Shown here one piece after another: positions 1 through 9,952 of a stretch of DNA of 64,000 nt (position 1 is the first letter of the stretch; every line of letters starts with the position of its first letter). The stretch is from Amyloporia xantha (Eukaryota; Basidiomycota; Agaricomycetes; Polyporales; Adustoporiaceae), in the NCBI GenBank assembly GCA_036971615.1, contig JAYKKR010000001.1, positions 372,001-436,000 of the forward strand. Reading direction: 5' to 3'. The translations under genes were made by a program, and so were the position numbers. The notes under the pieces were generated by a model. It worked only from the letters and a program-made list of their open reading frames with translations. It was not told the origin of the DNA and did no database searches.

Positions 1-596
1 GCCGGATTACTCCTGATCTTCTTCGTCAAGTAGTCGCTGCGCCGCTTTATCGCTTGTTCGGGAAATTCAATCCCACCAAGTATCCGCTGTCGCCGCTCCT
101 GATCGAGACATGTGAATTCTGCCTCCTCAATCTTACGGAAGAACATCACTCCGTCCTTCCACAACGCGAGGAGGTGTCTAACGGCGTTAGTATTGAGCGT
201 GCCGAGTCCGGTAAACTTGACCTCGGTGTGTGGCCAGCCCTCGAGGACGATGTGGTACTTGACGACGATGCGACTCCAGTATCGCGTCCATTCCATCCGC
301 GCATTGTCGTTCCCACACAATGCGTCTTCCGAAACGTCAGGCCGTGAGCAACGAAGAAAAATGTATTTTGTAGATACTGGGGAGTTAGACTTACGAAGCG
401 AAGCCTTCATCAGCTCGTCGAGCTCTCGACGGTACAGATCTCGACGGCGGGAGCCTGTCGGCGGAGGAGGAGATTGCTCTACCAGTCAGACAATCAGATT
501 TCGGAGTTTGAGTTGGCATTCAACAAGATGCTACTCACCTCTCAGTGGGAATGTCCCATTGACATTGCTCTGTCTAAACACCAGCAGCCTGGACAT
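1..596 (-). CDS. Small basic hypothetical protein, left copy (3' end off window)
   Basis: I do not know its function. The model has three exons: 596-539, 478-395 and 325 to beyond base 1. Donors are GTGAGT and GTAAGT, acceptors GGTAG and GGAAG, and the phases (1, 1) agree. The protein starts MSRLLVF, passes a Pro-rich stretch (SPPPPTG) and an Arg/Glu-rich segment, then a conserved-looking core with MEWTRYW and YHIVLEGWP, and ends in a Lys/Arg-rich region. I recall similar short proteins as multicopy, uncharacterised families in agaricomycete genomes; that is memory, not a search. The last 25 codons and the stop lie beyond the window edge here, but for the right copy they are visible at 8419-8496. 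The exon structure is conserved in both duplicates, which supports a real gene. Confidence 0.6.
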
Positions 597-1369
597 TACA
601 GTGAATGATAGACCAACGGAGGCCTGTCTCTAAGACGATGCTGCTCGTTCTTTATGCCTGTGCCCGCCACACTGCAAACATCTCTGTGAACGTACGCCCA
701 TGAAACCGCTGCACTCCTTGCCGAATACAATGGACGAGCGGTCCCTGGCATGTTTCACGTCAAGTTCGCCTAGCCATTCCGCCGTCCGATCACGCTGATC
801 ACGTACAGATTCACATCAGAATGTCACGGCAGCGCGATGAAGATGACACGGAGGAAAGCATGCTCCCCTGGAGACATCCTTCGTACCTATTCTCTGCGAA
901 TCTTACGTCCCCAGCGCAACGACTGGGGAATTCTACTCTCCCCAGTGCTACTCTCCCCAGTGGGAAGCTAAGACGGGGATGTCTCTCCGTGTTTCATGCC
1001 GAATGCCTTCTGTGCATCCTACTGACAGACGTGAATGACCGTGGAGTACCAGGTTCAGCGGTCCGTGCGCGAACGTACAAAGAGTATAAAGACAGACGAA
1101 CCTCAGCTTACAGTCCTCACTCCTCTCCACCTTCCGCCCTCTTCCGTTCGACGTAAACTCATCCGGCTCATTGTTCTTTGTCCTCGCGCTCTAGGTGCAC
1201 GGTAACAATCTCCGGGGGCCTTGCTGATCGGCAGCCACTACTGCCTTCGTGTCCGTGAGTATTTTGCCTTGTCCGCGCTACTGACAGTCTCCGTCTCTCT
1301 CATGCACATCCGTTGATGTGATTGGGACGCCGTGACCTCTTATTCTCGTTCCAGCTCGTACCCGTCATA

Positions 1370-1845
1370 ATGATCCATCTCGATCACGGTAAGCGCGCTC
1401 GTTCTGTTACAAATCTCGATTTGACGTACTCGCATTCGGTATAGAATCCCTCTGCACGCGTCACCGCGAACAGGCGATCTCGTTCCGCCGTCGCGATGCG
1501 GATGACTTGGTCCCATTACTCATCGTATGTCAAACTACAACGTCACGCGCATGTCGTTGATCTGCGAAGGAACATAGCATTGGCCTCGCATCCAAACTCA
1601 GCGCATGCAGACTCACCAGGTAAGCCGTTCCGCGTATTGACTTGGATCCATGGTGCCGAACGGACGTGCAGATCTCCCGGCCCCAGGGGATAGATTGTCC
1701 GCCGTCCCCCCGCCTGGCTCCCCCAAGCCACGCCGCCATCCGTAAGCACACCCCTCTCGCTTGGAAGCCGAGACTCTCACACAGGCTTCGCGACAGAAAA
1801 CAAGATATATTTAGTGGTAGAAACACGTACATAGGATGGTCGTAG
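1370..1845 (+). CDS. Tentative short spliced ORF, left copy
   Basis: Weak prediction. Four exons (1370-1388, 1445-1524, 1578-1619, 1672-1845) with GT-AG borders (GTAAGC, GTATGT, GTAAGC donors; TATAG, CATAG, GCAG acceptors) join in phase into a 104-codon basic ORF starting MIHLDH. A TATAAA-like box at about 1085 followed by a CT-rich stretch could be its promoter. I recognise no domain. The right copy (21073-21548) keeps the splice sites and frame with one synonymous and one missense change. It could equally be a spliced non-coding transcript. Confidence 0.25.
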
Positions 1846-2882
1846 GATAGTAGCGCGTACGGACGTACGACGTGCGCTGGCGTGTCCTTCCCGTGCATTC
1901 TGCACGCGGAGTGGACGGCGTACTTTCGAGGCGCAGGGCAACGCCTAGCGCTGTTGATGTCCGTCGCGCGGACATCCGACTCGTGTCCGCGAGCTCTCCA
2001 AGTGCCAGCAACTGAGGGAGGAACAGACAGCCCGCTCGGACAACCCGTCGTTGACGGCGAGGGGCCGTCCATACGGCTGAGTTGTCTGTCGGAAGCTGTT
2101 CGGGCTGCATCAAACTGGACGGGGAGACACGACGCACGTGTCAATTTGTCCGTCTAAGCACACGCGCTGATGCGCCCCGATCATTCATCGCCGTGCGCGA
2201 ATCGCCAGAGAGCGTCTGGAGTACACGCGAATATCTCGGCATTCGTTACCGGACGGATGTGTGAACGCCGCGTGCTCAGCAGTCGGGGCCAGACATTGAG
2301 ATACAGCACTCAACGTCGAGTCCCAGAGTCGATTCGGTTAGCGGGCCCAGAGAGTTGAACGCCGTGGCTCGCATTTGCGAAAGTAAACGAGAGGCCTCTG
2401 CTCCCCGATCGACATCGTCCGGCACGTCGAGTCTGAGTCTGCCCCAAGATCTGCAATTCAGTTGCACCGCCCTGTTAAGAGTTGCGACGGCCCTTGCCCC
2501 ATGGAAGACCGGCCGTCTATGAGCGCTGGGTGTATCATCCACGGGCTTGCCTCGCCACATAATATCTCGTCCACTACAGCCACCCTCTCTCGCTCTCGCT
2601 CTCCCTCTCGCACTGTACAGCCGCGATCACACCCCTACTCCGCGCTTTTGCTCGCTCACCTGACCGCGTCCGCCTCAGCCTTCCGCCCTCTGCACTCCCC
2701 GTCCTACGATCAGGAACCGTTGCCGACCACTCAAGTTGCAGCGCCCGCCCTCACCGTCTTACTGTCACCTTCGCAGCATCACACGTCACCCGACGAGCGA
2801 GTAACTCCCAACGCGAGCTCCCGAAACCGACAGTCAGCCGTGCGCTTGCGAAGACAGTAGCGGCGCGGCAGCAGATCAACAG

Positions 2883-2906
2883 CCCGCCCCCCTGTTTGGG
2901 GGCGGG
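2883..2906. repeat. GC-rich hairpin
   Basis: A 9-bp perfect inverted repeat (CCCGCCCCC / GGGGGCGGG) flanks a 6-base loop, in the non-coding interval of the duplicated segment. It is repeated at 22586-22609. It could act as a terminator-like or quadruplex/hairpin structure in RNA or DNA; no neighbouring gene decides its role. Confidence 0.6.
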
Positions 2907-3067
2907 AGGGTTTAGGAAGGCGTAGGACGAGAAGGGTGAAAACCAGCGAGACGAGCGAGAGGGGGATATGGCGAGACGGACGAGACGACGGCTGAGCGGG
3001 TAGAGCGCGTCGTCTCCCATACACCAGCGCTGCGAGAGGAGATCAAAAGCAAAAGGTTGAAAGGGAA

Positions 3068-4350
3068 GTGGACGGGGACGGAGATGGGAGATGGACCCGT
3101 ATGTTGCGAGTGGCGCGGACGGACTGGGAGTGCGCGAGCGGCGCGCCTCACTCGGGCGCAGGGCAGCGGACGGCAAGGTGGGAGGGATGGGTGAGATTCG
3201 GGACTCGAGGTCATGCCCTGTGCCTTGTGCACGGCTCGGCCCATGTCCCGCTCCTGCGTCCGTGTATCACGCCAAGCCGAGAACTAGGAACGGACGACAT
3301 GGGCATCGAGACGATGATGGTGCGCGCCGAACGATCGTCGACGGCGCTGCGTTGGTCCGGAGCGTGGTTGAATCACGACGAACGCGCGATTCGATATTCA
3401 GAATCCGGGCGTGGACCGCGTGTACGACGGAGATGACGAGCAAGGACGCCGAGCCTCGACTAGGTGAAGCCTGAGCGGATGCATTAGGTCTCAGCAGCAG
3501 CTTGTCCCACCGTCCGCCGAGCCGTTGGACGGATAGATGCTGCCCGTCATGCCATCACTACAGGCTCTTCAAGACGGCAGGGCTGCATGCGTCGCACCCA
3601 GGGACGTCCGCGTCGTGTTCGATAGTATGCATAGATGTTCCGTATGGGGTTAGGACACTGATTGCGGGTGTCAGGAGACGAGCAGGCGAGGGAGAGGACG
3701 ATCGGCACTTACGGTTAGCTTGCAAGACGAGCGCACAGGAAGGTTGGAAGGTAGGGATATGGGAAATTCGGATTCAAATCTTCGGGTCGTGTTCTGTGCA
3801 CACCTCGGCACATGTTCCGCTCCCTGCGTTCGTGTATCACGCCGGAGCAGGAAGCAGGAGTGGAGGGGATGGGGACGGTGCGCGTCAGACGATCGTCGAT
3901 CGTCGATCTCGCTGCGTTCGTCCGGAGTGCGTTCGATTCGCGGTGATTTCGCGGTTCATGTTCAGGCGTGAGCGGCGGAGATGACGGGCATGGACGCTGT
4001 CGGTTAATGCATCCAGTCTCAGCGCTCAGCAGAGGTCGTACTGGGAGGAAGACTGAGGATAGTGGGCGGTATGCAAGCCGCTGCACTTGAGACCGTACAC
4101 GGAGGACCGAGAACAGACAGACGCTGTCCGCCCATGCCGTCGCTACAGGCCTGCACGCATCGCACGCGTCCAGAGTCGTCCGCGTCGTGTTCGACGGTGT
4201 GCAGCTCTGCACATTGGGGTGCTGGCGGTTGGCGTCAGGAGACTAAGCGAGGGAGGGAGAAAGATCAGGACGTACGGACTAGCACAAGCACGGGTACGGC
4301 CTGTCGCTGCTCACTGCATCAAGGGCGGATGCATTTTGGTCGAGGCTAGG
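3068..4350. repeat. Degenerate tandem repeat, unit about 560-570 bp
   Basis: Blocks recur in order at a constant distance. 3228-3380 resembles 3797-3950 (shared CGTGTATCACGCC and ACGATCGTCGA, then GCTGCGTT and GTCCGGAG). 3588-3670 resembles 4150-4230 (shared GTCCGCGTCGTGTTCGA). The units are GC-rich, no frame is preserved between them, and short ORFs in them differ. The same array is in the right copy at about 22770-24050. Nothing here looks protein-coding. Confidence 0.55.
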
Positions 4351-5005
4351 AGATCCCTGCGAGGCGTTGCGGTGCCATAACAGCGTTGGTTATAGCGCGT
4401 TGACCAGGATACCAGCGGTACACACCGTGTTGCTCCCCTCGCGAGCGGTGAACGGTGAGCTACAGAGGATATCGAGCACAGCATGCGCCGTCTGTGCTGC
4501 GCGCGGACGGCTTGCGGAGGGCGCGAACAGGTACGTTTCTAGTCATGGCACTGCAGTCGATCGGAGGAGCGGGGATCGTGTTGCAGCGAGAGAGACTCGA
4601 GTCGAAGGACGGACTATGCTGCACAGGACGGATGTACCGTGTTTGAGAGGGAACGTCGGGACACATGCGTGAGTGCGACGGTTTTTTGTGGCCGGGATCG
4701 AGAGCTAAGAAAGAAGCTCCGGGCAGAGAGCAGGGCAGAGAGACTGGCATGCGATCGAGGGGCCAGGGCCCGCTGCTGTGAGCCGTGACTGAATGACTGA
4801 GCTGCGTGACAATCGCATTGACTCCGCGGCTATTGAACCCGAGTGAGTGGGTAAATATGTCATGGCGATTGACTCTGCCGAGGATATTCTGCCATGTTCC
4901 GGAACCACAGCATAATCCAACGCAGGCCCCGGGCGGGCCAGACAGCCGCCGCTCCTCTTTATGTAGACGATGCAGACTTGACTTGTGCCACCTTTTTCAT
5001 CCGCT

Positions 5006-6391
5006 ATGGCCACTGCGACCCTGTCCCACTACGGTAAAGGCGCCCTCCGGGTGGCGAAGAACTATACCAAGGGGTATTCGCATACCCAAGCCAAGGTCCG
5101 GGATGCCACATCTAACGACCCCTGGCCGCCTTCGGGCAGACAGATGCACGAAATCGCGCAGTTGACTTACAATCCGTACGTCTCCTATCACACGGAAAGT
5201 GCTCCGACGCTCACTTTAAGCATTCTGCAGGGAGGACTTCGTAGAAATCATGGAGATGCTGGACAAGCGTTTGAACGACAAGGGAAAGAACTGGAGGCAT
5301 GTGTTCAAGGTGCGCGTGCTTAACCTGCGTCGTTCCTCGCCTGCGATGCTTATATTTGTGCCAAGTCTTTGACTCTACTGGACTACTTGCTACATACGGG
5401 CTCGGAGAACGTCATCATGTACTTCAGAGACAACCTGTACGTGGTGAAGACCCTGCGGGAATTCCAGTACATCGACGAACATGAGAAGGACCAGGGCTCC
5501 AACGTGCGCCAGAAGGCGAAGGACATCGTCAACCTGCTGCAGGACGATGCTCGGCTCCGGCACGAGCGACGGACACGGGCTCGTATGTATGAGCGAATGT
5601 CCCGGGGCAGACTGTCGCCCGACTCGGATGTCACGGATGACGACGAGAACGTCGCGAGGCGCACCAGGTTTGCGCCGGAACCGAAGCGCCGTGACGACGA
5701 CGAGGACTTGCGGCGTGCGATGGAGGAGAGCAGGCGGAGCATGGGCCGGGACCGAACGAGTGCGGAAGAAAGGGACCTACAAAAGGCCCTCCAGCTGAGC
5801 AAGGAAGAAGAGGAAAAGAGAGCAAAGGCGGTTGCGGACGCGAGCTTGATCCTGTTCGACGAGGCGTGAGTGTCCCGCTGAAGAGGAGGCGTAGTGCTTT
5901 TACTCACGGGAATCATGACAGGCCATCCGCTCCGCAGACTAATCCGTCGCCGCTCGTAGATGCCACTCTACCGCTGCAGTACGCTATGACGGGGCTACAG
6001 CCACAGTACACGGCCATGCCTATGCAGCCACAGTACACGGCCATGCCTGTCCAGCCGCAGTACACGTCGTTCAACCCCTTCCAGCAGCAGGCGCAGCAGG
6101 AGATGATGCAGGTGAGTGGCGTGCCACTAGAGCTGCCAGTCGATGATTGATGGGGGTATGCTCGTTTAGGCAATGTACGCGCAACAGCAGCAGGAATGGG
6201 CAATGCATCAGCAGGCGCTACAGCAGGCCGAGGCGCTCGCAATGCAGCAGGCGCAGCAAGAGGAATGGCTCCGTCAGCAGCAGGCGCTGCAGGAAGGTGG
6301 GTGCGGTGGCGGGGTGTTTGCCGTGTGTCGCGTGTACACAGACGGAAGAAATATATTTGTGCACGGCTCGCTCGAACGGGCAAAGACGTGA
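5006..6391 (+). pseudogene. Truncated epsin (ENTH protein), left copy
   Basis: Same gene as 24708-26608, but broken. Exons 5006-5175, 5231-5309, 5366-5865, 5922-6111 and 6170 onward match the right copy; I saw no differences. Homology stops at 6293, inside exon 5. Reading then continues through foreign sequence into a Gly/Val-rich tail and stops at 6391. The remnant keeps the ENTH domain, two ubiquitin-interacting motifs and the first NPF motif. It loses the other two NPF motifs and the C-terminal LIQF clathrin-box-like end. If expressed it would bind phosphoinositide and ubiquitin but have lost most EH and clathrin contacts, so a dominant-negative effect is conceivable. It is most simply a partial duplication product. 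Confidence 0.85.
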
Positions 6392-8418
6392 GTGGCCGAG
6401 ATACGAAAGTCTACTAACTTTATAGGTTGCATATCAATTTGTACTAACTATAGGTTGAATATTCATTGTACTGACTGTAGTCTCCATTACTACTGACTCT
6501 ATAGTCTCCGTTACTATTAACTCCACGCGTTGAAACGTGGTAACTTCACAGATCGAAAGGAATAACCCTCCAAACGCATACTCACTCTTTAGATCGCAAG
6601 TAAAATGTGCTAACTCTAGCTCGAACGCAATCCGTATCGTCGGACTCGGACTTCTTCGCGGAAGACGTCCGCGTCAGTGCATCGACTTTCTCCGTATCCC
6701 TCTCCACCCACCGACACGTTCGTGCTGCTGGCCGACGGTTCTTCCTTCGCGCCCAGCCTGCAGCTGCTCTTAATACATCGCTCTAGCTCGAAAGCAATCT
6801 GCACTTGCTGTCGAGCTCACAAACTGTCGCTGTCTAGCTCGCCGACCTAGCTCGAAACGTACTCTGAGCCAGTCCTCTCATTTGAGAGCAAATCTGTACT
6901 GACCGTTTTCCCCGACATCTCCACCATGTACCGACTATCTTCGAAATCTTCGCAGTGACCGTTGTCTTCGACGTCTAGAGCCAAAGACCGTGCCCGTGTT
7001 TATAGCCGCGCCCGCGAACGGTGTGTTTTACGCGTTGTGCATGGAGTCCCAGTCCTGTGTTGTCTGTCAGTCTCAGTGCCTCCGTCTCTCTGAATGCACA
7101 TACTCACGTACTTCGTTTGACGCATAGCATCTTTCGACTCTCATGCACGCTGGATGAACAGTGCGGGCGCAGCGTTTGTAGGTGATATATGGGGCCATTT
7201 CGACCCTCGTTCGGCGGGTTTAAACAGCTGTAATGCAGGTTCATTTCGACCGAAATTCAGTACCACTCGTGAACGACTCACAATTCGCCCGCCATATTCC
7301 TCGCGTGTTGGCGAACCGCTGTGCCCGTTATCACGCTCCGACCAGTCAACATAGACCTGTGAGCCTATCCAATGGGCACAAATACCTGATTGGATGGGAT
7401 ATACAGTGTTGACCTCCTTCATCTTCCGACTCCGAGTCTGTTCAAGTTCCTGATCGAGACCAAAGTACTGAGAGCTGCAAAGATTGTCTCGACCATTCTG
7501 ATGACTCGGAGGTTGTGTGAGTGACTTGTCTTCTGTCCCATGGATGCAATCTCGCTGTATGCTGAAGCACTGTGTTTTCCTACTGGGTGTCTAAATCAAT
7601 CAAGTCCTAGCAGATGGAGAATACATACTTTCATTCTGTACTGCACATGACTCTTGGTCACAAACAGCACCTATGAACTCCACACAAGTGACCACAACTC
7701 AACGAGAGTGCTCTGTTACTTGCTCACCTCTGATTCATGGCTGTCTGTCTGTAGGCTACTCCAATCTGTCAGCGACTGTTGTACTTCTCAATGTGGCTCA
7801 TCTTCAGGACTTGACACAGGACAGCCAGCACTGAAATCCTCGGCGATATCGTACTGGCAAACAGAAGCTGAGTTGTAAGAATTGAACAGTGCCAGAAATC
7901 AGTCTGACACGTTCATCTGAATGTTCATTGTGAGGTGACAGTTGACTTTCTGAGATTTCTCAGGCTTACGTTGCATGTCTGCCGGCTGCTTGATGTGAAA
8001 TGTTATTTACATCACGACTTCTATATTCCGTATTGGCACCGCTTCTGAGCCAGGAATTCCAAGTCTCAATGTGAATTGTCTCAAACATGTCATGTTTCAT
8101 TCAAGACTCTCATGTTCAAGCAAGCGGTAAAATATACTAGTCTGGCAAAATGAAAGAAAATGGTTCAGGAGTGTCATGCTTGTGCCCGTCAGTTCATGTG
8201 TGAAAACAAATTCGGAAGTAACTGTCAACCACTGGCACATTACGATCATTGCGTGTTTTGAAATTTCAGCTGTCTATCAATAGAGTATCGGTGCGCTAGG
8301 CCCGAATTTGGTGACAAATGTTCCTGCGTTCACATCAAAACCTACCAAAATGTGTCTTCTGTCCATGAGTTCATCGCAATGTTCTCTGTCTGTGTAACTG
8401 TATGGAAGTTCGATGGGA
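6294..8418. other. Gene-poor interval right of the duplication breakpoint
   Basis: I find no convincing gene. 6410-6530 has AT-rich repeats of a TACTAACT/ACTATAG type motif. 6610-6860 repeats CTAGCTCGAA several times. ORFs here are short and unsupported. This interval is the original left flank of the small gene split by the retrotransposon, because the gene's C-terminal codons begin at 8496. Confidence 0.5.
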
Positions 8419-8496
8419 CTATACAACTATCTCCTCGTCCGAATCATCCACCCTTGACTTACTCTTGATTGCTCCTCTTCTCTTACGCCCTCGTGT
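8419..8496 (-). pseudogene. Severed C-terminal end of the small basic-protein gene (right copy)
   Basis: Read on the minus strand, these 78 bases continue the reading frame of the gene interrupted at 19698 once the retrotransposon and one copy of the 4-bp target duplication are left out. They give 25 codons rich in Arg/Lys, then an acidic tail with DDSDEEIVV, then TAG at 8421-8419. The frame continuity and immediate stop show that this is the true 3' end of that coding region. Confidence 0.85.
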
Positions 8497-9566
8497 TGAC
8501 CTGCACACATGTTGTTTAATAAAACAACTCATGAGCCGTGCTGGGTCGGAGTTGAAGGAATAATTCACCAGTCAAACATGGACTAATACATCTCCCAGGC
8601 GCATTATCAAGAAGGAAAGGAGGTCGCGAGTGGAAGAATTGGAGATGGATTTATGGTGCGCTGGAGTATCTCAAGAGACGGTTGAATTGGATGAAGAAGA
8701 GCAACCGAAGTTACCCGTCATTAATATTAGCGGAGCCATCTAAGGCGACTGGACACAAAGTCTAATACGTTCCTTACTTGTAATTCTTATATCAAATTAT
8801 ATATGCCTTCCAAATCAGGTAGCGAACTTGGACCCGACAGTTTGGAAGTCACTTACAATTGTCTCAAGTCCGGTGTACTTCCAAATACAGCACAACAATG
8901 GGATACCTTGGCTATTACTCACCTAGTTAGGCAACTAAGAACAAAAGAATCCTAGGACAATGAAGGATAAAAGCCTATTGAGGAGAGAATTGGGAAGGAC
9001 ATACGGTCTATTATATAGCTACCATATATGTACTACAATATCTTTTATTTCCATTGTTTCAATATTTTGAGACGTACTAAAGGATTTCAGTAGCTCATTG
9101 AAGTCCAAAATTAGTAAATCCTATTGTACTCTACTTTATTGTTAGAAGTTTTCTATTGTCTAAAAATTCCCACACTTTTAGTATATAAAGGCCCACTTCA
9201 GAGCAGAGAGCATCTCACCTTTGCCCCAGAGATCACCCCTTGATCTCACTTTTTCCTTTGAGGTCCCCCTTGATCTCAGACCTTGAGGTCACTCTGCTCT
9301 AAGTTTCAGCCTAGGTACATAAGTTTGTACAGCTGAATAAAGCTACTGTTACTCTCTAAAGTGTGATCTACTGTGTGAAAGTCAAGAAGGCTTGTCTACA
9401 TTTATCATTGCTTTGACTTTTTGATTAAAGTCACTCTAAACCACTCAAAACAACAAATATATTCTAATATTCTACAAGAACAACTGAGAAACTACCCGTC
9501 TTGGATCAGGACCGGTTATCTCAGGAAATTGTGATTATTTTTGTATAGTCACTCTTTCGCACGTCA
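8497..9566 (+). repeat. 5' LTR of the gypsy element
   Basis: The 1070-bp repeat starts TGACCTGC and ends GCACGTCA. A TATATAA box lies at 9182-9188. Downstream there is a cluster of alternating TGATCTC and GAGGTC motifs (about 9225-9295) and an AATAAA at 9336-9341, so promoter and polyadenylation signals sit in the order expected for U3-R-U5. The repeat is AT-rich compared with host genes. Confidence 0.92.
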
Positions 9567-9570
9567 AAGT

Positions 9571-9590
9571 TGGAGCCCACCGCGAGGGTA
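9571..9590 (+). other. Putative primer-binding site
   Basis: A TGG-initial sequence (TGGAGCCCACCGCGAGG) begins four bases after the 5' LTR, where a tRNA 3' end primes minus-strand synthesis in LTR elements. The complementary tRNA would end in ...GGGCTCCA. I could not assign the tRNA species by eye. Confidence 0.5.
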
Positions 9591-9952
9591 GAATTGGAAA
9601 TTAGTTTATTCTAAATCTACTCCATTTCCAAACTGTATCCCTCCACTACATACGTATTGCCACAGACAAGCTGTCGCGCTCCAGTGGAGACTCACCATCT
9701 ACTTTATCAACAGAGATATCCTCAGTATCCTCTGTTACTCCTTCCAGTAATTCCAATTCACCACCAAGTCAGCACTCGCCAAGTAGTAACACCCCATCAG
9801 GTAGTTTATTACCCAGTGTTTTACCCAGTACAACCTCAGTATCAGCACCAACAGCACCAGTCACAACATCCAGTTCAGTACCAGTACCCACCACAGTACC
9901 CAGTACTTCAGTTTTATCCAGTAGTACCAGCACACCCCAGACGATAAGAAAC

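Larger units (their letters stand above)
1..6293. repeat. Segmental duplication, left copy
   Basis: This stretch is a direct near-copy of 19703-25995 (offset 19702, briefly 19703 between single-base indels near 1224 and 3410). Differences are sparse substitutions, about one per 200-300 bp in the first 3.8 kb; I saw none from about 3.8 to 6.29 kb. The copy is cut on the right inside epsin exon 5, where homology stops at 6293. Its left end lies outside the window. It carries the small basic-protein gene, a gene-poor 4.4-kb interval and a truncated epsin gene. Confidence 0.95.

Noticed and set aside
1530..2144. 204-codon minus-strand ORF in the left copy
   Set aside because: In the right copy the frame is shorter because of a single substitution; it overlaps a spliced candidate on the plus strand and has no domain. 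Chance ORF in GC-rich DNA.
5383..5916. 177-codon minus-strand ORF, also at 25085-25618
   Set aside because: Antisense shadow of epsin exon 3; composition mirrors the Asp/Glu/Arg codons of the sense strand.
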